A stretch of DNA of 64,000 bases from Photobacterium aquae (GTDB lineage: Bacteria > Pseudomonadota > Gammaproteobacteria > Enterobacterales > Vibrionaceae). Positions 36,467 to 46,115 of this stretch are shown in pieces. A program made the position numbers and the translations under genes. The notes under the pieces were generated by a model. That model searched no databases and had not been told where the DNA came from. It worked only from the letters and a program-made list of their open reading frames with translations. The DNA lies in assembly GCF_001029445.1 (NCBI RefSeq), contig NZ_LDOT01000014.1:97963-161962 (forward strand), written 5' to 3'. How positions within the stretch are numbered: the stretch's first letter is position 1; each line of letters opens with the position of its first letter.

Positions 36467-36502
36467 AAAAAAGGAATCAACATCAACGTTTGATTCCTTT
36501 TT
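36467..36502. terminator. Terminator of the hybrid kinase gene
   Basis: GGAATCAA (36473-36480) and TTGATTCC (36490-36497) flanked by A6 and T5 form a bidirectional-type hairpin 28 bases beyond the minus-strand stop. Confidence 0.85.
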
Positions 36503-36529
36503 GAGCTGATTTAGCCAAATTTATATACA

Positions 36530-39178
36530 TCAAGCCGGTTGTGCATATGCCTCTAACTTATCAAGTAACACCTCTTTTTTGAACGGTTTTGCTACGTAAT
36601 CATCCATTCCCACCTCATAGCATTTATTGATATCAGCGTCCAAAACACTGGCTGTCAAAGCAATAATAGGCGTTGACGGGCAGTCATTCTCTGCCTCAAA
36701 TGCCCGAATCTGCTCTGTTGCTGTAAAACCGTCCATGACAGGCATCATGCAATCCATCAATATGGCGCTGTAGTTTTTATTTTGCTTGAACAGGTCAACC
36801 GCCTCTTGCCCATTGTTAGCAATATCGAAAGTGAAGCCGGCCTTTTTCAAAAATAGCGAAGCGACTTTCTGATTAACGGCATTATCTTCGACAATCAATA
36901 CCCGATCTTTGCTACTTGCCTTTACATCAACCGTCGCCGGAATAGGAACCACTTTACTGCTGTCACGTTTGGCAAGAGCCTTAGTCATCGCCTTAACAAA
37001 GCGCTTGCCCATTAATGGATAAGTTAAAATACCATCAACATTATTACCAAAGTCATATTGCTCATCCCGATGGCTAACCACGAGCACCACAGGCACGTCA
37101 GGGAGTATTTTTTCAATCACTTTGATATGGTCCAATGTTTTCCCTAGCGCCTGCTGGCAATAAACAACCACATCAATATCAGATGGATTTCTTTGTGATA
37201 AAGTCTCCATAGAACCTTGACTATACCCAAGCCCCCACTGTTCGCACTCGTCTTTGATCACCGCCCCATAGTGGCCACTTTCATCAAGAAGCAACACTTT
37301 ACGCTGTGTGAAATTCTCAACAACGGGCTTAACCGGAGTAACTACATCAACATCAATTGTGAAATAAAATCGGCTGCCTATCCCCTTCTCAGATTGAAGC
37401 TTGATTTCCCCGCCCATCAACTCCACCAATTGACGGCAAATCGCCAGCCCTAATCCTGTACCGCCAAATTGACGGGTTATCGAGCCATCCTCTTGAGTAA
37501 ATGGCGCAAACACCTGACTCTGTTTATCCTTGGCAATACCGATCCCGGTATCAACAACGGCTAAAGTCAACCGGGCCTGCCCATTATCAAGAGATTGATA
37601 ATCAACCTCTATAGATACCGCCCCTCGCTGGGTGAACTTCACCGCATTGGAAATAAGATTCATCAATACCTGCCGTAAGCGATATTCATCCTGCATAACC
37701 AAATACGGCACAGAAGGCGATAGGTTCACCTGCAAGTCCAACCCACTGGTCGCCGCTTTGGCCAAAACAATCGTCATGGTGTCATAGGCAATTTCAGCAA
37801 CATTACACTCATTAGGGGCCAATACCAGATTCCCGGACTCGATCTTTGATAAATCCAAAATATCATTAATCAGCAATAACAAGGTTTGTGATGAAGTCTC
37901 TATCGTTTGAAGATATTCCGCTTGTGATGGGGTTAAATCTGTTTCTGCCAAAATCCCCGACATCCCAATAATCCCGTTTAGCGGGGTACGGATTTCATGT
38001 GACATGTTGGCTAAAAACGAACTTTTGGCTACGTTGGCTTTTTCTGCCTCATCTTTTGCCGCAATCAGGTTAGCCTGGCTTTGAATGCGCTCATCGATCA
38101 AATGATTAAGCTTGCGGCTAAACTGAGTAAATTCATCATTACCGTCAACAAGAACCTTGGCGTCCTCTTCTGCGCTGTCTTTCAAGCGCCCCATCGCCTT
38201 CAGCACGCGATCAAGATACGAACCAATACGTTGAATAACATTGGTACCAAGGCACAAGATCACAACTAATGAAGCCACAATCACTGACAGATAGAACCAA
38301 ATCAATGTTGTCGCAGCCTGTGAGGACTCCGTAATATCACTTGCGAGTTGGCGGCTGATCTCATTGACAACACTCTGTAACAGAACAAACCGCTCATTAA
38401 GTGTTGTGATCATATTCGGATCGGCCATTCTATCCATATCACCAGCAAAAATAGCTTCTCTATACTGGTAACTGGCAGTAAATACCGGATTGGAAAACGT
38501 CTCGCTGAGCAATTCAATCTGGGCGGGAGTGGCATCAATGGTGAGGTAACGTTCGATGATCAGTTGCTGGTTACCAATGAGAGTATCCAGTTGATCCTGA
38601 TATTCTTCAACCAGTTCAGGGAAATGACTGATTAGCTGTATATACCAGTTCTCCTGTTGAGCCCATAATTGAAGCCATTGCAACTGGTACAAAATCGAGA
38701 CTTTCTGCTCGATTTCTGGATCAGAAATAGACTGCCTCGCCCGCTCCAACGCGATCAAATTCTGGCTAATGATGTCATACCCCCAATCGGACCAATCATT
38801 GATATCTGCAGGCTCCATCGCACCAACATCACCAATAAGCTCATTCATCTCATCGGTCACGCCCACCAGCGGGTTCTGCGATTGTTGTGAGAATGCGCTA
38901 TTCAGTGATTCAGAGAAGCGTGTTATTGCGCCAGCCGATACGACTGCTGCGCTGGTTTGCTCTCCGGCCAGTACACTCTCCTTGAGTGTATGTACCGACA
39001 TCGCAAAATTTGAATTGGCTTTGAGAAGCTCAATCCTGCTATTCAAGGTGCTCAGTGTATTCACCTTGCTATATAGATGTGACAGCTCCATCCCAACAAA
39101 AACTGCCGAAAAAGCCAATGGCAGCACCACGAGCAACATCAATCTCATCTTGATGGAGAATCGATTTAAAATCCCCAT
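36530..39178 (-). CDS. Hybrid sensor histidine kinase / response regulator
   Basis: 882 residues: TM1 (about 12-30), a large helical periplasmic sensor (about 35-285), TM2 (about 290-312), HAMP-like region, HisKA with [14 protein letters not shown], and HATPase with [15 protein letters not shown] and [13 protein letters not shown]. Then comes a degenerate receiver (about 615-715) where the acceptor position reads VVVYCQQ and lacks Asp, and finally an intact receiver (about 760-880) with [12 protein letters not shown]. No Hpt domain, so a separate phosphotransfer protein is needed. AGGAG precedes the ATG. It is divergent from a PstS-like/barrel gene pair, 98 bp apart, which may supply its signal. 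Confidence 0.93.
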   Translation of the reverse strand: MGILNRFSIKMRLMLLVVLPLAFSAVFVGMELSHLYSKVNTLSTLNSRIELLKANSNFAMSVHTLKESVLAGEQTSAAVVSAGAITRFSESLNSAFSQQSQNPLVGVTDEMNELIGDVGAMEPADINDWSDWGYDIISQNLIALERARQSISDPEIEQKVSILYQLQWLQLWAQQENWYIQLISHFPELVEEYQDQLDTLIGNQQLIIERYLTIDATPAQIELLSETFSNPVFTASYQYREAIFAGDMDRMADPNMITTLNERFVLLQSVVNEISRQLASDITESSQAATTLIWFYLSVIVASLVVILCLGTNVIQRIGSYLDRVLKAMGRLKDSAEEDAKVLVDGNDEFTQFSRKLNHLIDERIQSQANLIAAKDEAEKANVAKSSFLANMSHEIRTPLNGIIGMSGILAETDLTPSQAEYLQTIETSSQTLLLLINDILDLSKIESGNLVLAPNECNVAEIAYDTMTIVLAKAATSGLDLQVNLSPSVPYLVMQDEYRLRQVLMNLISNAVKFTQRGAVSIEVDYQSLDNGQARLTLAVVDTGIGIAKDKQSQVFAPFTQEDGSITRQFGGTGLGLAICRQLVELMGGEIKLQSEKGIGSRFYFTIDVDVVTPVKPVVENFTQRKVLLLDESGHYGAVIKDECEQWGLGYSQGSMETLSQRNPSDIDVVVYCQQALGKTLDHIKVIEKILPDVPVVLVVSHRDEQYDFGNNVDGILTYPLMGKRFVKAMTKALAKRDSSKVVPIPATVDVKASSKDRVLIVEDNAVNQKVASLFLKKAGFTFDIANNGQEAVDLFKQNKNYSAILMDCMMPVMDGFTATEQIRAFEAENDCPSTPIIALTASVLDADINKCYEVGMDDYVAKPFKKEVLLDKLEAYAQPA

Positions 39179-39276
39179 TATCGCTCCTTGATCAAAGTTT
39201 ATGATTTGTCCAGTTGTAGTAACATTATTGTCTACTAGTATTTATAGCAGGATTAACAAGCAGCAATGGGTTTTTC

Positions 39277-39765
39277 ATGGTCAATGGATTGAGATATAAA
39301 TACTTTTTATCATTCCCCATACTCTCTTTATGTCTTGCTCTTATATTACCCGTCACGGCATTTGGCTCTGAGAAAGACAATAACAAAGAGGTTGAATTTG
39401 CCGTCTTTTCATTTAACGAAGCTCTCCCGTCGCTAAGCAAAAGCAAAGCGCGAATGCTCTACAAAGGGAAAACTAAAAAGCTTAATGGCAGCGTAAAGAT
39501 TGTCTTGGTGGATTTACCAGAGCACTCTATTCACCGGGAAGAGTTTTATAATATGTTACTAGGTAAATCCGTCACCCAAATGAACGGTTACTGGGCTAGC
39601 CAGTCCTTTTCCGGCAAAGGGAAACCACCCGAAGAACTCAGCAGCGACGACATCAAAGAAATCATTGAATGGCTCAACAAGAACCCTAACGGTATTGCTT
39701 ATGCACCAATCAGTGCCGTGCCAGAAAATGCCAATATTCTAATTACTGTATTACAAGGAGAGTAG
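39277..39765 (+). CDS. Small PstS-like periplasmic binding-protein domain
   Basis: 162 residues with a signal peptide (hydrophobic FPILSLCLALILPVTAFG). The mature ~130 residues correspond to one lobe of PstS-like phosphate-binding proteins: SKARMLYKGKTKKLNGSVKIVLVDLPEHSIHREEFYNMLLGKS then GKGKPPEELSSDDIKEIIEWLNKNPNGIAYAP. It is about half the size of PstS, so it cannot close around a ligand like a normal binding protein. No permease or ATPase gene is nearby. It sits 4 bp before the barrel gene and is divergent from the hybrid kinase. A role as an envelope signalling partner is an inference. Confidence 0.8.
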   Translation: MVNGLRYKYFLSFPILSLCLALILPVTAFGSEKDNNKEVEFAVFSFNEALPSLSKSKARMLYKGKTKKLNGSVKIVLVDLPEHSIHREEFYNMLLGKSVTQMNGYWASQSFSGKGKPPEELSSDDIKEIIEWLNKNPNGIAYAPISAVPENANILITVLQGE

Positions 39766-39769
39766 CAGT

Positions 39770-40822
39770 ATGAGAAAACTAACCTTACTTTCATTACCGC
39801 TGCTCGTTTACCCCTTGTCTGGATACAGTGCCATCGATCTTACTGATTCATTTTCGATTAGCGGGTTTGGTTCAACCTCTGTAACCAAGTCTGACAACAG
39901 CACCGAACTATTTGTCCACCGAGAAATTACCGACCACACCTGCTATGACTGCGATACCCTATTTGGCCTTCAGGCCGACTGGGATATAACAGAAACCCTC
40001 AATGCGTCTGTACAGGTTGTAAAACGCCCTCAGGATCACTGGTCCAGCCCAGAGCTGGAATGGGCTTATGTGGGTTATGATGCCGATACCCTTAACTTTA
40101 AGGCTGGCCGTGTCAGAATCCCGCTATTTCTTCTATCGGAATACTATTACGTTGGGCAGGCTTATACATTCGCCCGCCCACCACAGGAAGTCTATGACAG
40201 CTTGTTGGGATTCAACTATTACGATGGAGCCAGCATCACCTGGCAAACGGACATGGGAGATGAAGCCGTTCTGAGCCTCAATCCATTTTACGGATTTGGC
40301 ATTAGTAACACGACTTACTACGGTAATGAGCAGATCACTATCGACTCTGACTACATTACTGGTATTTCTGCGGAAATCAGTGGCTTTAACTACCGCATTC
40401 ATGCAGCTTATATTAATACTCGCTATACCATGAGCAGTAGCACCCCAGATGAAGACCAAGAACTCAACATTTTTAGTCTTGGTAGTGAATATTCCTGGAA
40501 CAACTGGCAATTTTTCGCTGAAGTACAAACAGACGAAATCCAAACCAACTGGAATACCAGTGCCGCCTACCACTGGAATGACTTTACGCCTTATCTCGTT
40601 TATGGCGAAAGTCATCATCGCCGTAAAAGCAGCAGTGTAACCGCCGGCATTCGCTATGACCTCACCTACAAGATCTCGCTGAATGCAGAATGGCAAGGTA
40701 TCTATATGTCACAAAGCGACTACGATAAATTCCAAACAGGGCAATTTGTGATGCCCCCCAAAGCACTTGGCGAAGACAAAGATGCCCAAGTCTTCACATT
40801 GATGCTTAACTTTGTCTTCTAG
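39770..40822 (+). CDS. Outer-membrane beta-barrel protein (porin-like)
   Basis: 350 residues. Signal peptide MRKLTLLSLPLLVYPLSGYSA, then alternating amphipathic strands (SISGFGSTSVT, LNASVQVVKRP, LEWAYVGYDADTLNFKAGRVRIP, WQFFAEVQT, VTAGIRYDLTYKISLNAEWQGIYM) and a final strand QVFTLMLNFVF ending in Phe, the outer-membrane barrel assembly signal. The GRVRIPLFLLSEYYYVGQAY segment resembles the constriction region of phosphate/pyrophosphate-like porins; that is only an impression. AAGGAG is well placed. Translationally close (4 bp) to the PstS-like gene. Confidence 0.85.
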   Translation: MRKLTLLSLPLLVYPLSGYSAIDLTDSFSISGFGSTSVTKSDNSTELFVHREITDHTCYDCDTLFGLQADWDITETLNASVQVVKRPQDHWSSPELEWAYVGYDADTLNFKAGRVRIPLFLLSEYYYVGQAYTFARPPQEVYDSLLGFNYYDGASITWQTDMGDEAVLSLNPFYGFGISNTTYYGNEQITIDSDYITGISAEISGFNYRIHAAYINTRYTMSSSTPDEDQELNIFSLGSEYSWNNWQFFAEVQTDEIQTNWNTSAAYHWNDFTPYLVYGESHHRRKSSSVTAGIRYDLTYKISLNAEWQGIYMSQSDYDKFQTGQFVMPPKALGEDKDAQVFTLMLNFVF

Positions 40823-40846
40823 AGCGTTCGAGTTCTTAATACATGC

Positions 40847-40883
40847 AAAAACACGGCCCCGAGGTTATCCTCAGGGCCGTGTT
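40847..40883. terminator. Terminator between the barrel and nupC genes
   Basis: AACACGGCCCC (40850-40860), an inner GAGG/CCTC stem with TTAT loop, and GGGCCGTGTT (40874-40883). The run of A before it gives a U-run on the minus strand, so it chiefly ends nupC and may also stop the plus-strand transcript. Confidence 0.85.
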
Positions 40884-40901
40884 GTCTCAATCACATCCAG
40901 T

Positions 40902-42095
40902 TTACTGGATCATAATATTCGCAATCATAGCAGATAGGATGCTAACTAGCGTTGAGCCATACAGCAAACGCAAGCCGAAACGTGCAACCATGTTACCTTT
41001 CTCTTCGTTAACACCTTTAACCGCACCGGCAATAATACCGATAGAGCTAAAGTTTGCGAAAGAAACCAAGAAGATAGACAGTGTACCGATAGTCTCTGTC
41101 GACAGTGTCGCCATCTTATCCTGCATCGCCATCATTGCTACAAACTCGTTAGATACCAGTTTAGTTGCCATAATGCTGCCGGCTTGAAGAGCTTCGCTGG
41201 CTGGTACGCCCATTAGCCATGCCACAGGGTAGAACAGGTAACCAATTGTATCTTGGAAACTAATACCGAATGCAGATACAAACGCTTGGTTAATCATAGC
41301 AATCAAAGAGATAAAACCAACTAGCATAGCAGCAACGATAACCGCAACTTTAAAGCCTGTCAGGATGTACTCACCTAGCATTTCAAAAAACGTTAGTTTC
41401 TCTTCACCGCCGCTTTTAACGAGATCGTCAAAGTCCATTTCAGCATCATAATCATAAGGGTTAATGATCGACAGGATGATGAAGGTACTAAACATATTCA
41501 GGAATAGCGCTGCTACAACGTATTTAGGCTCGATAAGCTGCATATATGAACCAACAATCGACATAGAAACCGTCGACATTGCTGTAGCTGCCAAGGTGTA
41601 CATGCGGCGCTCTGACATCTTACCCAGAATATCTTTATAGGTAATAAAGTTCTCAGACTGGCCAACCATCAATGCACTAATCGCATTAAAGGACTCCAAT
41701 TTACCCATACCATTGACTTTAGATAGCACGAAACCAATAAACTGGATAACAACTGGCAGCACTTTGATGTGTTGCAAGATACCGATCAACGCAGAGATGA
41801 AGACAATCGGCATCAATACCTGCATAAAGAAGTCAAACTGGCCGACGTTAACTAGGCCACCGAACACAAAGTTAGTCCCTTCCGCAGCAAATGCCATCAA
41901 ACTTGCAAAAGCATCAGAGAAGTTTTTGACGATACCTGTACCGACTGATGAACCAAGAAGAAAGTAAGCAATACCCATTTCAATCGCAAGCAATTGAATA
42001 ATATAGCGAATTTTTATGCTCTTTCTGTCTTTGCTGACAATCAAAGCCAATGCAGCCACAACAACTAGGCCGAGAATAAAATGTAGGTAAGACAT
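40902..42095 (-). CDS. nupC: NupC-family concentrative nucleoside transporter
   Basis: 397-residue inner-membrane Na+ or H+/nucleoside symporter (CNT family), about 8-10 hydrophobic segments. Family motifs: [20 protein letters not shown] (substrate-contacting GQSE), [13 protein letters not shown], and [12 protein letters not shown] (SNEF) with [10 protein letters not shown] near the C-terminus. It imports nucleosides for salvage or as carbon source. The upstream region carries CRP-like sites and GTTGCAAT-type octamers like CytR operators, the control expected for nucleoside uptake. Ends at a strong terminator. Confidence 0.93.
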   Translation of the reverse strand: MSYLHFILGLVVVAALALIVSKDRKSIKIRYIIQLLAIEMGIAYFLLGSSVGTGIVKNFSDAFASLMAFAAEGTNFVFGGLVNVGQFDFFMQVLMPIVFISALIGILQHIKVLPVVIQFIGFVLSKVNGMGKLESFNAISALMVGQSENFITYKDILGKMSERRMYTLAATAMSTVSMSIVGSYMQLIEPKYVVAALFLNMFSTFIILSIINPYDYDAEMDFDDLVKSGGEEKLTFFEMLGEYILTGFKVAVIVAAMLVGFISLIAMINQAFVSAFGISFQDTIGYLFYPVAWLMGVPASEALQAGSIMATKLVSNEFVAMMAMQDKMATLSTETIGTLSIFLVSFANFSSIGIIAGAVKGVNEEKGNMVARFGLRLLYGSTLVSILSAMIANIMIQ

Positions 42096-42163
42096 GTAAA
42101 CGAACTCATAGGTGATTCAACTCAATTTATTCGTGCATGTTCCAATATTTATTTCATCATTAA

Positions 42164-42179
42164 AGTGATATGGATCTCA
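42164..42179. promoter_or_regulatory. CRP-like site proximal to nupC
   Basis: AGTGATATGGATCTCA matches TGTGA-N6-TCACA at 8 of 10 positions, centred about 76 bp upstream of the nupC ATG. Confidence 0.5.
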
Positions 42180-42300
42180 TTTGCCCTATTGGTATATTTA
42201 TTAGCCACCAGAATAAAACCGGAAAATAATATTCATATACCTTAAAAGCAACAAATCAGGACAAGTTACAACCAGCAAGGGTGCGGATTGTGCAAATATG

Positions 42301-42347
42301 GGATTGCAACCACTAAAATTGCAATCTCACTCTCATAAAACGCAACG
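42301..42347. promoter_or_regulatory. CytR-like octamer cluster
   Basis: GATTGCAA (42302-42309) and TTGCAATC (42319-42326) are exact inverted arms. On the minus strand they read GTTGCAAT-like, close to the CytR octamer GTTGCATT. A third, GTTGCGTT on the minus strand, is at 42339-42346. In E. coli and V. cholerae CytR binds such octamers between CRP sites at nucleoside genes. Confidence 0.5.
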
Positions 42348-42406
42348 TAAGAAATGAAAATGATTTAAGTTAAAAATGACCGTTCTTCAGCATCCAAAAT
42401 CAAAAC

Positions 42407-42422
42407 TTTGACCTGTATCACA
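42407..42422. promoter_or_regulatory. CRP-like site distal to nupC
   Basis: TTTGACCTGTATCACA matches TGTGA-N6-TCACA at 9 of 10 positions. It is about 320 bp from the nupC start, far for direct activation, but the only gene it could serve on this side is nupC. Confidence 0.5.
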
Positions 42423-42519
42423 CGAACAGTCATCTTAAAATTCCTATCAAATAACGTTGCCTATCTCAGTTATTCGTTTCGAGACGAAAAATGTACCCCA
42501 AGGCAATATACAACTGTTG

Positions 42520-43446
42520 TCATTTCACCAGAAAGGCTGCACCAAACACACCCGCACTGTCCCCTAGTTTTGGCTTCACCAACTGCGTATTCAGCACTGG
42601 ATTAAACAGATGCGGTAAAATTGCATCTTTACCATGGTTATAAATTCCACCAATATTGCCGACCCCGCCTCCGATAACAATGACATCGGGGTCAATCACA
42701 TTGATAACCTGCGCAACGGCCTGACCAAAATATGAATACAGGCGCTCTAATGTAACAAGAGCTGCCTTCTCCCCCTGCTCTGCTCGCTGGACAATCTCTT
42801 TCAACGTGACATTGTCACCATGATGGTCACCTAGCTCCTCAACCAGTGACCGATAATAGCGCTCAAGCCCCTTACCTGAGAGCACCGTCTCTACACAACC
42901 CTGCTTGCCGCAATAGCACTCATCCCCTCCCGGCAACAGCACATTGTGTCCCCACTCACCAGCAATACCATGACAGCCATACAGCGCCTTACCATTCACC
43001 ACAATCCCGGAACCCACGCCGGTGCCCATAATGATTCCGAACACAATCTCGGCATCTGGCTTTACATCATGAACAGCCCCTAAACGCGTTTCAGCCAATG
43101 CAAAGCAATTAGCATCATTGGCAAGAGCAACCTTAACACCCAGTACTGAAGCAAGATCACGGTCAAAAGCCTGCCCATTAAGATACGTCGAGTTACAGTT
43201 CTTCATCACGCCTGTGGCAGGGTCAAGCGTGCCCGGCGTTCCAAACCCAATGGCACAGGGATACTCGCCAACTTCTTGAGCACATTCATCAATCAACTGT
43301 TTGATTCGCTGCAGTACACTCTGGTATCCCTTTTCCTGCTCGGTTGCAATACGCTTGCGCAACACACAGCTATCATCATGGTATGCCAGCACCGCACACT
43401 CAATTTTGGTGCCACCAATATCAACACCCCAATAATACTTACTCAT
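42520..43446 (-). CDS. ROK-family sugar kinase (fructokinase / N-acetylglucosamine kinase-like)
   Basis: 308 residues, cytoplasmic. Seen: ATP-binding DIGGTKIECAVL at the N-terminus, GFGTPGTLDPATGVMKNCNSTYLNG, LANDANCFALAE with the catalytic Asp, the ROK zinc motif GEWGHN...CYCGKQGCVE, and VIDPDVIVIGGGVGN. The CNSTYLNGQAFD and zinc segments resemble E. coli Mak (fructokinase), but NagK is close and substrate cannot be decided. Two ATGs in tandem (43449, 43446); the second is 5 bases after GGGAG and is preferred. Confidence 0.88.
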   Translation of the reverse strand: MSKYYWGVDIGGTKIECAVLAYHDDSCVLRKRIATEQEKGYQSVLQRIKQLIDECAQEVGEYPCAIGFGTPGTLDPATGVMKNCNSTYLNGQAFDRDLASVLGVKVALANDANCFALAETRLGAVHDVKPDAEIVFGIIMGTGVGSGIVVNGKALYGCHGIAGEWGHNVLLPGGDECYCGKQGCVETVLSGKGLERYYRSLVEELGDHHGDNVTLKEIVQRAEQGEKAALVTLERLYSYFGQAVAQVINVIDPDVIVIGGGVGNIGGIYNHGKDAILPHLFNPVLNTQLVKPKLGDSAGVFGAAFLVK

Positions 43447-43586
43447 CATTACTCCCTTTCTCTTATCAGCGCCACGATCACGAAAACGGCAAAATCAGCC
43501 ATACTTAAAACCAAACTGATAGGATAAATGATAAATCTTTTGGCTCTGTCACTGTATTGTTGCCTGTCAATTTCGGAGATAATCCC

Positions 43587-43799
43587 ATGTTTTTGAAAGA
43601 ATCACGCACCGGCGATTTAGTGGATGTCATAGACATGTCTTCACTGATCAACCCCTTCTCAACTCATGTCACCGTGCAGTACCAATCGGGAGAAGACCTT
43701 GCTGACCCCGTTGCCATCGACAAACAACAACTCGCCTTCCCGTCAGGGGAAGAGCTGCCCGAATGTTGGATAAACGGATATTACCGTCACGGCAATTAA
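43587..43799 (+). CDS. Small hypothetical protein
   Basis: 70 residues, acidic, with SGEDLADPVAIDKQQLAFPSGEELPECWINGYYRHGN at the C-terminal half; no signal or membrane segment. GGAG precedes the ATG by 8 bases. A TTG-initiated longer frame is not needed. It is divergent from the ROK kinase and directly followed by a terminator shared with pqiC. Conserved-looking but not recognised. Confidence 0.65.
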   Translation: MFLKESRTGDLVDVIDMSSLINPFSTHVTVQYQSGEDLADPVAIDKQQLAFPSGEELPECWINGYYRHGN

Positions 43800-43832
43800 A
43801 AAAGCCGGCACTTCCTACAGTGCCGGCTTTTA
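43797..43832. terminator. Bidirectional terminator
   Basis: AAAGCCGGCACT (43801-43812), loop TCCTAC, AGTGCCGGCTTT (43819-43830), with A and T runs on the outside. It serves the 43587 gene on plus and the pqi operon on minus. Confidence 0.9.
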
Positions 43833-43872
43833 TACCCAAAACAAAAATAACAGGCTTAAGCTACACCTTAAG

Positions 43873-44469
43873 CTATGCCGATAGATCCACCGCTGCAACT
43901 GATTGGCTGATCTGCGTTGTCAAACGTGACACCCCTTCAGCCAGTGCCCTTACCTGCGCATCATACCCAGACTCAGCCAACGGTACCCGAATGGAAAATG
44001 GCTCACGCCGAACCACATTTCCAGCCGCGTCGGTTAGCGTCCATTGGCCGCTGACATACGCCAAGCCATTATAGTGCCCATTGAATTGACTTACCTTTAG
44101 CTCGAGCTGAGGAAGTTGTCCGGCACGCAACAACGGCGATAGTTCGTTGAACCAATATCGCGATTGCTTATGGCGTAACTCGTTCGTCACCAAGCGGGTC
44201 AATTGCTGAGAAAGCCCTTCTGCCCACAAGTTCTGCTGGGCTTGAACAACTTCAGTATCGCTAATTTGATAAACCAACCCCGTACCGGCAAGGTGTTCGG
44301 CTACAGCAACAGGACGCACAACCACCACCGGCTGAGAGTTATTAACCATTGTCGCTGTCATCGCTGTGTCCGGTAGCGGCAGCAGATAGGTTTTCGGTAC
44401 TGATTCTGTCGAGCTGCATCCCATAAGCAATGTCGTCAAAACCAGTGCAACTGGCATTATTTTGTTCAT
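43873..44469 (-). CDS. pqiC: Pqi lipoprotein PqiC
   Basis: 198 residues. Signal peptide with lipobox LLMGC (Cys18) marks an outer-membrane lipoprotein. The ABC-transport auxiliary domain (DUF330/YmbA) follows, with TYLLPLPDT and VVRPVAVAEHLAGTGLVYQISDTEVVQAQQNLWAEGLSQQL. PqiC anchors the PqiB needle to the outer membrane in a phospholipid-trafficking envelope bridge. The ATG shares one base with the pqiB stop. Last gene of the pqiABC operon. Confidence 0.92.
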   Translation of the reverse strand: MNKIMPVALVLTTLLMGCSSTESVPKTYLLPLPDTAMTATMVNNSQPVVVVRPVAVAEHLAGTGLVYQISDTEVVQAQQNLWAEGLSQQLTRLVTNELRHKQSRYWFNELSPLLRAGQLPQLELKVSQFNGHYNGLAYVSGQWTLTDAAGNVVRREPFSIRVPLAESGYDAQVRALAEGVSRLTTQISQSVAAVDLSA

Positions 44470-46115
44470 TATTTCTGACCTCCCGCTGGGATTGGATCTG
44501 CAGCCTTCTCGCTAGTGAAAATCAACGAGTTTGGCTTGGTATTTAACTGACGCAGAACAGGTTGTAACTCAACCATCACCTGCTCAAACTCAGCAAGAGC
44601 CTGTTCAAGATTCTGGTAAGGTGCAGCATTTGGCCCATAACCATCCAGTGTGTCTTGGATTTTCTGCAGACTTTCCCGTACCTCACCAGGTATCGCCTGA
44701 GTATCCTTTGCTGCTAACAATCCCTTAAGCTCTTTCGCTACAGACTCGGCAGCACGCAACGTTTGCTGCGATGTCTGCAAGGTTGTATTCAACGTTTCTA
44801 GCGTATCCTCAACCGGTAAATTATTAATTTTCTTCAAGATAGATGTAATATCACGCTGAATCTGCGCGAAACCGCCGGCTTTGGTTGGGAATACCGCATA
44901 ACCATCAAACTCCTTCTGCTTCGGCATTTTTTCTTCTGGATAAACATCCAAATCCACCAGCAGAGCACCCGTTAGCAAGTTGCCTGTTTTCAATGTAGCC
45001 CGCAAACCATGCTGGAACTCACTGGTCATACTCGCCTTTAGCGCCTCAAGCGTAATGTTATCCGAATGGTCCCAAACCCGACCAAGCTCAATACGAACCA
45101 ATACAGGAATATGCTTATTGGTAAAGCCATGGCCATAAGAAGGAAGTTTCAGCGGCACTTTCTGTACCGTACCAATACGAATCCCCTTATATTCTACCGG
45201 CGCACCAGGCTGTAAGCCTCGCACTGACTCCTCGAACATCATCACGTATTCAAGGTACTCGTCAAAGAAACGCTCACGCACCAGTTTAAGGTTGTTATAC
45301 AGACGGAACTTAGAATAATCCTTCGTGATCAACTCACCAGGATCACGCCCTTTCGGTACACGGAAGCTCACACCACCGGTGATCAACGATTCAATCGAAC
45401 CAATTTTAAGGTTGAAGCCTTCAGCAGACATCTGCAAATCCACGCCTGACGTCAACCAGAAACGGGTACGTTTACGGATAAGGCTATCGTAAGGTTCAAA
45501 AATAAACAGCTGATAATGAGCCTTCTTGGTTGCCGTATCAAATGTCGTTTTTTCAACGCGGCCAACAGTGAAACCTTCATAGAGAACCGGATCACCGACC
45601 CCTAGCTTACCCGCTTCGTTATGCGTCAGAATCAAGCGAAGCCCCTTAGCATCAGGCGGGGCAACTGGCGGTACATCCAGCACCTCAAAATCAAATTTCG
45701 CTACATCAGAGCGTCCTGGCTGCAATTGGATATAGGCCCCCGAAAGCAAGGTATCGAGACCGGATACCCCCGACTTACCGATACGCGGTTTCACCACCCA
45801 GAAAAGCGTGTCGTCTTTTAACATCCGAGCGGCATCTTTGTTCATTTGTGCCGTGACTTCGATCGAGCTGTAATCTTCGTTCAAGACAACCTTGGTAACG
45901 ACCCCCACTTTCACATTCAGGGCTTTAATCTCAGTCTTTCCGACCTCAATCCCCTCGGCAGTCTCCATCTTAAGTGTGATCTGTGGCCCTTGCGCTGTCA
46001 TATACTGGAACAGCATCCATATTCCTATCCCCACAGCAATTAAAGGCACGAGCCAAATTGACGAAACCTGCTTGATCGCTTGGGTTTTCGCACTAGTTGA
46101 AGGTTTTTCAGTCAT
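44469..46115 (-). CDS. pqiB: Intermembrane transport protein PqiB (MCE family)
   Basis: 548 residues, close to E. coli PqiB. One N-terminal membrane helix (about 20-40, SIWLVPLIAVGIGIWMLF) then three MCE domains (about 45-125, 160-250, 285-400; each with a GxxVxYxGxxVG-like turn, for example VGDPVLYEGFTVGRV and PGAPVEYKGIRIGTV), and a C-terminal coiled-coil region (about 425-530) that forms the periplasmic needle. It moves lipids between inner and outer membranes. It overlaps pqiA by 8 bases and pqiC by 1. Confidence 0.95.
   Translation of the reverse strand: MTEKPSTSAKTQAIKQVSSIWLVPLIAVGIGIWMLFQYMTAQGPQITLKMETAEGIEVGKTEIKALNVKVGVVTKVVLNEDYSSIEVTAQMNKDAARMLKDDTLFWVVKPRIGKSGVSGLDTLLSGAYIQLQPGRSDVAKFDFEVLDVPPVAPPDAKGLRLILTHNEAGKLGVGDPVLYEGFTVGRVEKTTFDTATKKAHYQLFIFEPYDSLIRKRTRFWLTSGVDLQMSAEGFNLKIGSIESLITGGVSFRVPKGRDPGELITKDYSKFRLYNNLKLVRERFFDEYLEYVMMFEESVRGLQPGAPVEYKGIRIGTVQKVPLKLPSYGHGFTNKHIPVLVRIELGRVWDHSDNITLEALKASMTSEFQHGLRATLKTGNLLTGALLVDLDVYPEEKMPKQKEFDGYAVFPTKAGGFAQIQRDITSILKKINNLPVEDTLETLNTTLQTSQQTLRAAESVAKELKGLLAAKDTQAIPGEVRESLQKIQDTLDGYGPNAAPYQNLEQALAEFEQVMVELQPVLRQLNTKPNSLIFTSEKAADPIPAGGQK

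Larger units (their letters stand above)
42096..42519 (-). other. nupC regulatory region
   Basis: 424 bp upstream of nupC and downstream of the ROK kinase stop. It holds two CRP-like sites (42164-42179, 42407-42422) and three CytR-like octamers between them. A 65-codon plus-strand frame at 42408 is not supported by a ribosome binding site. Confidence 0.6.
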
